A DNA stretch of 64,000 bases from Flavobacterium sp. TAB 87 (GTDB lineage: Bacteria; Bacteroidota; Bacteroidia; Flavobacteriales; Flavobacteriaceae): positions 1-64,000 of the forward strand of contig NZ_LLWK01000028.1 in the NCBI RefSeq assembly GCF_001529295.1, read 5' to 3'. Below the pieces are notes generated by a model. It searched no databases, was not told where the DNA came from, and saw nothing but the letters and a program-made list of their open reading frames with translations. Below, piece after piece: positions 1-8,307 of the stretch. The position numbers were made by a program, and so were the translations under genes. Each line of letters opens with the position of its first letter. Position 1 is the stretch's first letter.

Positions 1-680
1 GCAGTGGCAACATTTCCTGCGCCATCTGTAACTGTCCAAGTGACTGTGGTAGCTCCTAAAACAAAAGCAGTAGGGGCATCATTTGTTACTGTGGCTACGG
101 AACAATTATCGGCTGTAACAGGAGTTCCTAAAACTACACCAGTCGCGGTACAATCTGTATTGGTCACCGTGGCAACGGCAACAGGAGCGGTTATAGTCGG
201 TAAAGTGGTGTCAGTAACTGTTACTACTTGGGTAGCAGTGGCAACATTTCCTGCGCCATCTGTAACTGTCCAAGTGACTGTGGTAGCTCCTAAAACAAAA
301 GCAGTAGGGGCATCATTTGTTACTGTGGCTACGGAACAATTATCGGCTGTAACAGGAGTTCCTAAAACTACACCAGTAGCGGTACAATCTATATTGGTCA
401 CCGTGGCAACGGCAACAGGAGCGGTTATAGTCGGTAAAGTGGTGTCAGTAACTGTTACTACTTGGGTAGCAGTGGCAACATTTCCTGCGCCATCTGTAAC
501 TGTCCAAGTGACTGTGGTAGCTCCTAAAACAAAAGCAGTAGGGGCATCATTTGTTACTGTGGCTACGGAACAATTATCGGCTGTAACAGGAGTTCCTAAA
601 ACTACACCAGTAGCGGTACAATCTATATTGGTCACCGTGGCAACGGCAACAGGAGCGGTTATAGTGGGTAAAGTGGTGTC
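1..680 (-). repeat. Tandem 234-bp (78-residue) HYR-domain repeats
   Basis: The same 234-bp unit begins at 1, 235 and 469, with only a few substitutions between copies (for example cagtcgcggt versus cagtagcggt). The third copy diverges at about 680. Each unit encodes one HYR module, read leftwards on the minus strand. The array continues beyond the left edge. Near identity at the DNA level points to recent duplication or gene conversion. Confidence 0.93.
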
Positions 681-2639
681 GCCAAATGTAACCGTAAAAT
701 TCGTAGAGGCTGTAGTCGTATACGAATCAGTTACCACCACTGTTATTATTGCTGTACCAACTTCATCGGTGGTTGGAGTAACAGTTACAATTCTAGAAGC
801 TCCCGTTCCTGAAAACTCTATATTTGCATTAGGTACTAAAGTCGTATTAGAAGAGGTTCCGCTTATTATCAAATCGCTCAAGGCTGTGTTTTCATCCCCA
901 ATAGTAAAACTTAATGGATCTGTTGCAGAATTTGGGCAAACAATTGTTGGATTAGCTATGCCAGAAATTGTTGGAACTTGATTTAAAACAATTACGACAC
1001 TTTTTATATCGGATATAGATATGCAGGGTTCATTTGGCATACCGCCATATTCAACCACATAACCTTGAATTTGACCAGATAGACTTAATGGATAATCATT
1101 CCATTGACCATTTGCTAAAAAGTGGCCATAATCTTCGTCACCTTGATTATTAGGTTCTCCCGAAGCCCATTTGTTGTAAAATCCATTAACTGGGTTACCA
1201 GAACTTGTTCCTTGCCAAAATTGTTGACCTGTCTCTGGTCCTGTCATCCATTTCCAATTGCCCTCAACAGCTACATCTGATGCGCCAAACCATCCTTGGC
1301 CGCTCAGTTTAGAGGAAATAAAATCATTTTCAGGAGCACTGGTAATAGTGGCTAAATATCCTTGCAATCCATTGAACAGTAAAGCATCTGCAGCAGTTTT
1401 TGCAGCAGTCCACGAAATATTTGGTGCAGTAACAAACTCGTAATAATGATTGTTACCCTCAAAAGGTAACGCATTTCCAGCTAAAAAGGTTATTTCTCTA
1501 CTTTGTATGTTGGTGGACGAAGTTCTAATTTTTACGTTTCTAAAGATATTCTCCAATTCCACTGGAGTTACAGACCCTGTAAAGGTAAGCACGCCCGTAG
1601 CAGCATTAAACTCATTAGTAACACCTGTGGGTAATGTACCTGTATATTCCAAAATGTCACCGGATACAAATCCTGTACTAAAGAAAACTTTTGCATTTGT
1701 GACATTGGTAGAAGCATTGATTGTTATCGCATTATCAACAAAAACTGATGCTGCATTGACAATCACAGTAGTTATTCCATTAGAGGATACTACCTTATTT
1801 TGATCCACAGTAACGATAAAACTCCGTGTTGTAGTTTTTTCATTCGTGTCTTTAATGGTTAAAGTAATTGTACTAGTTCCAAATTGACCGGCTAAAGGAG
1901 TTATAACAACAGTTCTGTTAGCTCCTGATCCGCCTAAAACGATATTAGTATTTGGAACTAATGCTGGATTGCTTGATGTTCCTGAAACTAATAAATCAGC
2001 AACTGGAGTAACATCATCTGAAACCACTAGACTTAAACTATTCGAAGATGTTCCGGCACATAAATTAAGATTAGAAATTGTAGAAACGGTAGGTGGCAAA
2101 TTACTTTTTATGGTAACTACCAAATTTTGCGTGGTACTAATTCCATACAAATCGGTTGCCTTGACAGTTACTAAATAAGTATTGTTTGCATCACTATCTG
2201 AAGGGGTGTCATAATTTGGAGCCACGTTAAATGCTAAGACGCCTGTGCCACTATTGATGCTAAATCGAGCTTGATCACTACCACCCGCTAAAGCCCAAGT
2301 AACGGATTCATTTGCAACATAACTATAAATTGTTGTACTAAGTTCATACTGAGTTAAGGCTGCATTGACAGTAGTATTAGAGCCAGGCCCTGTAATAATT
2401 GGAGCTGGATTTGGATCTAGTACAGGTTGCGTAGAACCCGTTCCGGTGGCACTATCAAAAGTACAAGTACCCATAACAGCACTATTTTGTGGATTTACAA
2501 ATTCGACAGTATAATTTCCTGTAGTAGGTAAATTAAAATTATAGAAGCAATAGGTTAAAAGGTAGTCTCCTCCTACAGTAGTAATTGCAGAAGGTGGTCC
2601 CGCTTGAACACCACTTAAAACACCATTTTCTGATATCAA
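1..2639 (-). CDS. HYR-repeat / C-type-lectin-like surface protein, 5'-truncated, C-terminus outside window
   Basis: An unbroken minus-strand frame runs from 2639 off the left edge. In order it holds a cadherin/Ig-like region (NYDTPSDSDANNTYLVTVKATD), further Ig-like segments, and a C-type-lectin-like domain encoded near 1450-1030 (WFGASD, EGNWKWMTGPETG, WASGEPNN, GQWNDYP). Next come another Ig-like segment and tandem HYR domains (TVTDGAGNVATA, PTITAPVAVATVT). Such proteins are secreted adhesins or matrix proteins in Flavobacteriia. A TAA lies immediately upstream (2640-2642). The frame would have to begin at a TTG with no signal peptide, so the 5' end has probably been lost. The type IX sorting signal expected at the C-terminus lies outside the window. 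Domain calls rest on visible motifs; the truncation is an inference. Confidence 0.75.
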   Translation of the reverse strand, partial: MISENGVLSGVQAGPPSAITTVGGDYLLTYCFYNFNLPTTGNYTVEFVNPQNSAVMGTCTFDSATGTGSTQPVLDPNPAPIITGPGSNTTVNAALTQYELSTTIYSYVANESVTWALAGGSDQARFSINSGTGVLAFNVAPNYDTPSDSDANNTYLVTVKATDLYGISTTQNLVVTIKSNLPPTVSTISNLNLCAGTSSNSLSLVVSDDVTPVADLLVSGTSSNPALVPNTNIVLGGSGANRTVVITPLAGQFGTSTITLTIKDTNEKTTTRSFIVTVDQNKVVSSNGITTVIVNAASVFVDNAITINASTNVTNAKVFFSTGFVSGDILEYTGTLPTGVTNEFNAATGVLTFTGSVTPVELENIFRNVKIRTSSTNIQSREITFLAGNALPFEGNNHYYEFVTAPNISWTAAKTAADALLFNGLQGYLATITSAPENDFISSKLSGQGWFGASDVAVEGNWKWMTGPETGQQFWQGTSSGNPVNGFYNKWASGEPNNQGDEDYGHFLANGQWNDYPLSLSGQIQGYVVEYGGMPNEPCISISDIKSVVIVLNQVPTISGIANPTIVCPNSATDPLSFTIGDENTALSDLIISGTSSNTTLVPNANIEFSGTGASRIVTVTPTTDEVGTAIITVVVTDSYTTTASTNFTVTFGDTTLPTITAPVAVATVTNIDCTATGVVLGTPVTADNCSVATVTNDAPTAFVLGATTVTWTVTDGAGNVATATQVVTVTDTTLPTITAPVAVATVTNIDCTATGVVLGTPVTADNCSVATVTNDAPTAFVLGATTVTWTVTDGAGNVATATQVVTVTDTTLPTITAPVAVATVTNTDCTATGVVLGTPVTADNCSVATVTNDAPTAFVLGATTVTWTVTDGAGNVAT

Positions 2640-2718
2640 TTACAGCTTATACATCTATTCTGTTGGTTTGATGATATTCTAATAGCCTGTTGTTCTTGAA
2701 AATGTATTTTTTATGAAT

Positions 2719-2824
2719 TTAATACCATAGATTTTCCTGAAAAGTTTCTGCAGGTGTATTTCCTCGCAATGATACTTGTTGACGAATTCTATTATAAATT
2801 AACCCGTTGGGTGAAATTACTTGT
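2719..2824 (-). pseudogene. C-terminal remnant of a DDE transposase (probable)
   Basis: A frame of about 34 codons on the minus strand ends at a TAA at 2719. It reads PNGLIYNRIRQQ followed by VSLRGNTPAETF. This resembles the C-terminal end of rve/DDE transposases, which typically carry (F/Y)N-x-IR-x-H-x-x-L-x-G-x-TPAE. A TGA lies just upstream and no inverted repeats or intact transposase are seen. It is best read as debris of an insertion sequence between the truncated surface-protein gene and the integrase. The similarity is short, so the call is tentative. Confidence 0.45.
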
Positions 2825-3059
2825 GTTCAACTATCTAAGATAAAATTTATGATAAACGCGCTGCGTGATATAGTACAATAAAAAATCCTCTAGTGCGTGT
2901 AGTAGTACAATAGAGGAAAACCAACTCAAAAAAGTTTTCTTTTTAATTTTTAATAAATTCTCGTTTGTAATTTTACATTTATTGTCCCCTATTTTAACCA
3001 GTTAAATTCGAACTGATATTTCCTTTGTATTTATCTCTATAGACTGCTCATTTTTAATA

Positions 3060-3429
3060 TTAAAAATGAAAATGGAAATTTGCTTCGGCCATGCTATTTA
3101 TTATAATTGATTTGATCACTTCTCCACTTCCTACATATAACGCATCTTGAAGAAGATTCGAAAACAAATTCAAGTTACTCTCAGTATTAATTGTAACATC
3201 TTTTGCATTTTGTAAAGTAGTTCTTTTTTCAGGTAATACTTTTTACAGAATTTGCATCAGTTGAATTATTGAAGAAATCAAATGCTATTTTAAAAACATT
3301 TACTACACAAGCGCTTGGCAAATCATACCAAGAATCTCCTATTCTAAAACGCATTCTTTTCATTCCTGGTGTTGTTGCTAATGCTATAGTAATCGATCTT
3401 TTTACTTGTTCTAGAATCGATCGATTGTT
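3060..3429 (-). pseudogene. Frameshifted remnant of an extracellular-protein gene
   Basis: Minus-strand coding texture covers two frames. The first reads SITIALATTPGMKRMRFRIG and on to about 3242. The second picks up there with LPEKRTTLQNAKDVT and continues to a TAA at 3060. The PGMKRMRFRIGDS stretch recalls the GEVED-type region of flavobacterial secreted proteins (x-PG-x-x-RMRVRM). A stop at 3430-3432 closes the upstream side and there is no start codon. This is a decayed fragment, possibly of the neighbouring surface-protein gene. The plus-strand reading here is a shadow. The remaining sequence between 2825 and 3702 shows nothing else recognisable. Confidence 0.4.
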
Positions 3430-3702
3430 CTACTTAAATTTGCTTAAGCTGAATTTTCTTCTCCACACTCATTGATCTCATCATCATTATTAAATCAATC
3501 CAAGCCTATAATCTAGCATGCAATCGCACCCAAATTGGTACATAGTTTTGCAGTATAAATGAAAATAAACACCCTTGTGCTAGACTTATGTATGAAAAGT
3601 TATGTTCGACATGCCACTCTAATAATAAATAAATTAAACTTAAAATGTTTTAATATTATAATTACATGTAATTTGACATTAATTAAGGTTTACACATAGA
3701 TT

Positions 3703-4845
3703 CTAATCCAACGAAATTCGATCACTAGCATCTCTTTTTTTCTGATCCAGTACTTTGACGTATATCTGAGTAGTTTTAACATTTTTATGACCAAGCATCT
3801 TAGATATTGTAAAAATATCAGTGCCAAGTGATAATTGCAAAGTTGCGTAAGTATGCCTAAAACAATGAAAAGTAATGTGTTTGTTTATTCCAGAACTAGC
3901 AAGCCATATTGGCAAAGTTCTATCTACATCCCACTTCTTTAAACCTTCAAAAATTTTTTGAAAATCTTGTCCTCTTCTGCCAAGAATTCTAAAAGCTTCT
4001 TCCGATATAGGAAATGTTACTGCTCCGTCAGTTTTCTTTTGCCTAAATCGTATATAATAACCATCACTTTCAATATATTCTACTTCACTCCATTTTAATT
4101 TAGCAATATCTGAATATCTTAAACCAGTTAAAACAGAAAACATAGAGATTTGAAGCACTATGTTTTTGGGACAAGGAGTTGAAAATAATTTTTTGGCTTC
4201 CTCCAAAGTAAGAAAATTACGTTGAGACTCCTGTTCTTTAATGATTCCAATTCGAGAATTAATATCTATTTTTAACTTATCTTCTTTATATGCTTTTTTT
4301 AAAGTTGCTTTAATCTTATTATAATACGACAACGCTGTATTTCTTGATAAACTACTGCCAGTTTCTCTTAAACTTTTTGCATTCAATAAGTACTCTTTGT
4401 AGTCCTCAATAAGAGAAACCGTTACATCACCAAAACAAAGATCATCGCCTTGTAAAAATTTTTCAAAATGAATTATTGCACACTTCCAAATGCCAAGATT
4501 ATTTCCTATTTTTTTTTCACCTAAAACTTTAAAATATTTTAAAAATGACTCGCGACCAATAGCTTGTAGGGTTAGCTGCTCCTTTTCAAATGTATTGTAT
4601 ATTTCTGCTTTACTTAATTCATTTTGTCTCCTAGCCATTATAAGCTCAGCTATACGCAAATTTTCTAAATTTGATCGCTTTTGAAATTGATTTTCGGGCT
4701 TTTGAAATATGTATAATTTTAGAAACTCTCTTCTGCTCAAAGCATTGCTTTTATGATCCCATATAGCTGGATAAAAATCAAGATACAATGACAAGCGACC
4801 ATTTGAAATATTTTTTTTTCTCAATGTTACTATACTTTTACTCAT
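3703..4845 (-). CDS. Tyrosine recombinase (integrase), Bacteroidota type
   Basis: 380 aa, the normal length for the family. It has an N-terminal arm-binding region, a SAM-like core-binding domain (about 90-190) and a C-terminal catalytic domain. The catalytic residues are all visible: R243 in TGLRYSDIAKLKW, H327 and R330 in HCFRHTYAT, H353 in MLGHKNVKTTQ and nucleophile Y362. It should therefore be active in site-specific strand exchange. Its start overlaps by 8 bp the excisionase-like gene upstream, forming a two-gene int-xis-like unit transcribed away from the mnmE 3' end. This suggests a small island integrated at mnmE, though no second attachment site was found. Its specific target is unknown. 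Confidence 0.9.
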   Translation of the reverse strand: MSKSIVTLRKKNISNGRLSLYLDFYPAIWDHKSNALSRREFLKLYIFQKPENQFQKRSNLENLRIAELIMARRQNELSKAEIYNTFEKEQLTLQAIGRESFLKYFKVLGEKKIGNNLGIWKCAIIHFEKFLQGDDLCFGDVTVSLIEDYKEYLLNAKSLRETGSSLSRNTALSYYNKIKATLKKAYKEDKLKIDINSRIGIIKEQESQRNFLTLEEAKKLFSTPCPKNIVLQISMFSVLTGLRYSDIAKLKWSEVEYIESDGYYIRFRQKKTDGAVTFPISEEAFRILGRRGQDFQKIFEGLKKWDVDRTLPIWLASSGINKHITFHCFRHTYATLQLSLGTDIFTISKMLGHKNVKTTQIYVKVLDQKKRDASDRISLD

Positions 4846-5407
4846 TGCTAACGGAATTAAAAATTAAATCAAGATCATGTTTTGCAACATATGTAAATTT
4901 CCCCAAATTATATTTCATTATACCTTGTCGCTGAATTATTAAATATAGAGCACTAGGGCTAATATTAAAGGATTTTTGAGCCTCAGTAATTGTATAACAT
5001 TTTTCAATTCCAGGAAACTTTTGCGTAACCTCATTTATTATTTTACTTGTTTGAGGAAGAGCAAAGAAATTATCCATATCACACCTTCTTATTATAGTTC
5101 TACTTCCAAGTTTGGCTACATCTAATTCTCCTCTTTCAATAATTCTATATAGAGTCCTTTTGCTTATACCAAATAATTCGCAAGTATCTTTTATGCTCAG
5201 AAATTCAAGCTTCTTAAGTAATTCTACATCTCCATAACGCATTTTGTTTGTTTCTTCATTGCTAATGTTAATTTTCTTCTTTCGCGTCGCTATTTTATAA
5301 TTTTTACTGCCGCATTTTAGCGAACAATATTTTGTTTTGGTCGTTTTAGCGGTAAACTCAATATTACAAAATTGACAAATTCTGGTGATTTTAATGTTGG
5401 AACTCAT
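4838..5407 (-). CDS. Helix-turn-helix (excisionase/MerR-like) DNA-binding protein with N-terminal zinc finger
   Basis: 189 aa. Residues 10-35 carry a CxxC...CxxxC zinc-binding pattern (CQFCNIEF, YCSLKCG). About 70-115 is a winged helix-turn-helix of the excisionase class (FLSIKDTCELFGISKRTLYR, RGELDVAKLGSRTIIRR). A second, weaker HTH-like stretch follows (YTITEAQKSFNISPSALYLI). Proteins of this kind direct recombination or regulate the integrase. It overlaps the integrase gene by 8 bp and very likely shares its mRNA. It acts as a cytoplasmic DNA-binding protein; the exact role (excisionase or repressor) cannot be settled from sequence. Confidence 0.75.
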   Translation of the reverse strand: MSSNIKITRICQFCNIEFTAKTTKTKYCSLKCGSKNYKIATRKKKINISNEETNKMRYGDVELLKKLEFLSIKDTCELFGISKRTLYRIIERGELDVAKLGSRTIIRRCDMDNFFALPQTSKIINEVTQKFPGIEKCYTITEAQKSFNISPSALYLIIQRQGIMKYNLGKFTYVAKHDLDLIFNSVSNE

Positions 5408-5579
5408 AATTAAATATATTTATGTGTCCTACTATCAATATTTATTTTAATACTATTATCTATGTTTCATTCAAGTATAGTTTGCATTGCGAATTAACGC
5501 CTCAACATGTCCAAATGTGTCTGCCTGTGGCTAGACGTGCCATAATGTGTCCATTTAAAAATTTTAATTACTCTTTTAA

Positions 5580-5623
5580 AAATAAGGTACAAATAAGGTA
5601 CAAATAAGGTACAAATAAGGTAC
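5580..5623. repeat. Four perfect 11-bp direct repeats (aaataaggtac)
   Basis: The unit aaataaggtac is repeated four times head to tail without change, about 170 bp upstream of the excisionase-like gene and next to the mnmE terminator. One helical turn per unit suggests a binding array for a recombinase, excisionase or regulator; slipped-strand expansion is the alternative. The rest of 5408-5672 holds no gene. It does contain three ATGTGTC motifs (near 5421, 5514 and 5543) of unknown meaning. Confidence 0.8.
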
Positions 5624-5672
5624 AAATATAATCCAATTAACACGAAAAATCGAAAATTGCAAATCACAAAAA

Positions 5673-5711
5673 AAAGAGATAAAATGTTAATTGTCAACAT
5701 TTTATCTCTTT
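5673..5711. terminator. Bidirectional terminator hairpin downstream of mnmE
   Basis: Perfect 16-bp inverted repeat (5673-5688 against 5696-5711) with a 7-nt loop. On the minus strand the stem is A/T-bounded and runs into a T-rich tract, so it terminates mnmE. Confidence 0.85.
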
Positions 5712-5744
5712 AACTTATAGATACTTTGTAGTACTTTGTGCTAT

Positions 5745-7145
5745 TTATTTGCCGATACAAAAATTAGCAAATATATTTCCTAACAATTCATCGTTGGAAA
5801 CTTGGCCGGTAATCAAGCCAAATTGATACAAGGCTTCGCGGATGTCTAAGGCAATTAAATCGCTAGAAATATTGGTTTCGAGGCCGTAATTTACATTCTG
5901 AATTTCGTTTAGCGCTTTGAGTAACGAGTCGTAATGGCGGGTGTTGGTGACGATGGTTTCGTTATTGCGCAACGCTCCGGTATTGACAAAAGAAAGCAAG
6001 GTGTTTTTGAGCGCGTCGATTCCGATTTTTTCTTTGGCCGAAATTGTTTCCAAAATTACATTTAAGGGCAGCAATTGCTTTTTAATTTCGGCCACTTCGG
6101 CTGCTGTTAATAATTCGATTTTATTGATAATTACAACCAGTGGTTTCAGTGGAAATTGATTTTTTATCTTCTCAATTTCCACGATATATTCTGAACTTTG
6201 AACTTTGAATTTTAAACTTTCAAACAAATACAAAACCACTTGCGCTTGCTCAATTTTTTCGAAGGTTTTCTTGATTCCGATACTTTCGATATGGTCTTGG
6301 GTTTCGCGAATTCCGGCGGTATCAATAAATCGAAAACCGATTCCGCCAATTACCAATTCGTCTTCGATGGTGTCGCGCGTCGTTCCCGCGATGTGAGATA
6401 CAATAGCGCGTTCTTCGTTTAAAAGTGCATTTAACAATGTTGATTTTCCCACATTGGGTTCACCAACAATAGCGACTGGAATTCCGTTTTTAATAACGTT
6501 CCCAACCGCAAACGAATCGATTAATCTTTTTAAAACAAACTCGATTCGGTTTAACAATTCATGAAATTGTGTGCGATCCGCAAATTCTACATCTTCTTCG
6601 GCAAAGTCCAATTCGAGCTCGATTAGTGAAGCAAAATTGAGCAATTCCTCACGAAGTTTGGCAATTTCGTTAGAGAAACCACCGCGCATTTGCTGCATGG
6701 CAATTTGATGCGATGCTTCATTGTCTGACGAAATTAAATCGGCAACGGCTTCGGCTTGAGATAAATCTAATTTTCCGTTCAAAAAGGCGCGCAACGTAAA
6801 CTCACCTGCATCGGCCATTCGGCAGCCTTTGCGAAGCAATAACTGAATAATTTGCTGTTGAATATAAGTAGATCCGTGACAAGAAATTTCGATTGTATTT
6901 TCGCCTGAATACGAATTTGGCCCTTTGAAAACAGAAACCAAAACTTCGTCTAAGGTTTTATTGCCATCTACAATGTGGCCCAAATGCAGCGTATGCGATT
7001 TCTGTTTGGTTAAATCTTTGTTTCTAATCGATTTAAAAACACCATTTCCTATAGTGATGGCATCGTGCCCCGAAATACGAATAATAGCAATCGCTCCAGC
7101 GCCCGAAGGTGTTGCTAAGGCTACAATAGCATCTTGATTTATCAT
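5745..7145 (-). CDS. mnmE: tRNA uridine-34 5-carboxymethylaminomethyl modification GTPase MnmE
   Basis: 466 aa, full length. With MnmG it installs the carboxymethylaminomethyl group at wobble uridine 34 of several tRNAs, using methylene-tetrahydrofolate, GTP and FAD. The N-terminal TrmE folate-binding domain begins INQDAIVALATPSGAGAIAIIRISG. The G domain shows the P-loop GEPNVGKS (228-235), GTTRDT, DTAGI and NKIE. The protein ends with the conserved CIGK, whose cysteine is needed for modification. A housekeeping gene transcribed alone. Its 3' end borders a tyrosine-recombinase island, and the 3' end of this gene is a known integration site elsewhere (SGI1-type islands). Confidence 0.97.
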   Translation of the reverse strand: MINQDAIVALATPSGAGAIAIIRISGHDAITIGNGVFKSIRNKDLTKQKSHTLHLGHIVDGNKTLDEVLVSVFKGPNSYSGENTIEISCHGSTYIQQQIIQLLLRKGCRMADAGEFTLRAFLNGKLDLSQAEAVADLISSDNEASHQIAMQQMRGGFSNEIAKLREELLNFASLIELELDFAEEDVEFADRTQFHELLNRIEFVLKRLIDSFAVGNVIKNGIPVAIVGEPNVGKSTLLNALLNEERAIVSHIAGTTRDTIEDELVIGGIGFRFIDTAGIRETQDHIESIGIKKTFEKIEQAQVVLYLFESLKFKVQSSEYIVEIEKIKNQFPLKPLVVIINKIELLTAAEVAEIKKQLLPLNVILETISAKEKIGIDALKNTLLSFVNTGALRNNETIVTNTRHYDSLLKALNEIQNVNYGLETNISSDLIALDIREALYQFGLITGQVSNDELLGNIFANFCIGK

Positions 7146-7325
7146 GCCGCAAAGGTATAAAATTTTGACAGATTGTTTTAGTTTAGATTTATGCTCTTCA
7201 AGAAAAAAATGCTACTGAAAATCTTCTTTATTTGAGTAATAAGGCAAATCTCAATTTGGTTTAATAATTCTCCTTAAATTATAAAAAATCTAATAATTAT
7301 CATTTAAAAACCTACAAAAATAATG

Positions 7326-7333
7326 TATATTTG
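7326..7333 (+). promoter_or_regulatory. Bacteroidota -7 box (TATATTTG) of the stress-protein gene
   Basis: A perfect TAnnTTTG box places transcription start near 7341. That rules out a TTG at 7331 and fixes translation at the ATG at 7358. The rest of 7146-7325 shows no gene. Confidence 0.65.
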
Positions 7334-7357
7334 GTAACAACGTTAAGTTTTACTCCT

Positions 7358-8191
7358 ATGAAAAAGATCCTTTTCCCTACTGATTTTTCTGATACTGCGC
7401 AAAATGCTTTTGTGCATGCTCTAGAATTTGCCAATCATATCAATGCTGAATTATTATTGCTTCATACCTTTGAATTGCCAATTTATGACAGCCAGTTTTT
7501 TCCAGAAAATTATGGTGCAATTTACAATTCGATTGAATTGTCGCAATTTAATATGTTCAAAGATGAGGTGCCAAAACTTAGGGCGATTGCCAAAGAGCAA
7601 AACTTAGAAAACATCCAGATTCAGCACCGTTTGATGGATGGTAATTTAATTTACAATATAAAAAAAGCAATCGAAGAAGAGCATATCGACTTTGTTGTAA
7701 TGGGCACTTCGGGTGTTTCAGATTGGACAACTTTCTTTATCGGATCCAATACAGAATCGATTATCTCGGCAGTAAATGTGCCAGTTTTGTGTATTCCTGC
7801 TGAAGTGCGCCACCAGAAAATAGAAATTATCGGTTTTACCACAAGATTTAGAGACAAGGATAAAAATGAGTTGATCAAAGTGCTTAAAATTGCAAAACAA
7901 CTGAAAGCGCAGGTCAAATGTTTGTATGTGAAAACAAATGATTCTGATGTAAAGGACGAAACCATAAAAGAATGGGCCATGGAGTTCAGCGATGAACCTG
8001 TTGTTTTTTCTATTATTCCAGACGATGACGTTAAAGAAACCGTACTGGATTTTGTGCTTTATAAAGAAATTGACGTCTTGGCCGTTATTGCCTACAAGCG
8101 CAACTTTTTTGAGTCGATAATGAATCCCAGTTTTTCAAAAAAAATCGTCAAAGAAGTCCAAATTCCAATTTTGATTATGCATGAACATTGA
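7358..8191 (+). CDS. Tandem universal stress protein (UspA family)
   Basis: 277 aa from the ATG at 7358, which starts MKKILFPTDFSDTAQNA. Two Usp folds lie in tandem. The first contains the strand-helix start ILFPTDFSD and the ATP-loop-like VVMGTSGVSDWTTFFIGSNTE. The second half (about 145-277) has IIGFTTRF and LAVIAYKRNFFESIMNPSFS, with a weaker nucleotide loop. Proteins of this family are cytoplasmic and linked to stress survival. The ligand is not determined. It is monocistronic with its own TATATTTG promoter box. Confidence 0.9.
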   Translation: MKKILFPTDFSDTAQNAFVHALEFANHINAELLLLHTFELPIYDSQFFPENYGAIYNSIELSQFNMFKDEVPKLRAIAKEQNLENIQIQHRLMDGNLIYNIKKAIEEEHIDFVVMGTSGVSDWTTFFIGSNTESIISAVNVPVLCIPAEVRHQKIEIIGFTTRFRDKDKNELIKVLKIAKQLKAQVKCLYVKTNDSDVKDETIKEWAMEFSDEPVVFSIIPDDDVKETVLDFVLYKEIDVLAVIAYKRNFFESIMNPSFSKKIVKEVQIPILIMHEH

Positions 8192-8256
8192 TCTTATTTT
8201 TAAAATAAAAGTTTAAACATTCTGTTTATTTGTGCGGGTTATCAAGGATTGAAAGT

Positions 8257-8264
8257 TATATTTG
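8257..8264 (+). promoter_or_regulatory. Bacteroidota -7 box (TATATTTG) of the MutS-like gene
   Basis: Perfect TAnnTTTG match with a TTG at 8230-8232 serving as the -33 element. Transcription would begin near 8271, so translation starts at 8275 or, more likely, 8308. Confidence 0.6.
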
Positions 8265-8307
8265 TAGGAATAAAATGTTTTTTAATTCCCGAATATCAGT
8301 TTCAATC

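Noticed and set aside
4-981. Long plus-strand open frame of 325 codons
   Set aside because: It is antisense to the HYR-repeat gene. The minus frame shows domain motifs, while the plus frame is a low-complexity V/T/A shadow.
1258-2178. Three plus-strand frames
   Set aside because: Opposite to the lectin and cadherin-like parts of the same minus-strand gene; no family features.
2889-2918. CCTCTA...TAGAGG inverted repeat
   Set aside because: Only 6-bp arms with a loop of about 18 bases and no T-tract; not convincing as a terminator.
3269-3475. Plus-strand 68-codon frame
   Set aside because: The minus strand carries the recognisable RMRFRIG remnant; the plus frame has no motif.
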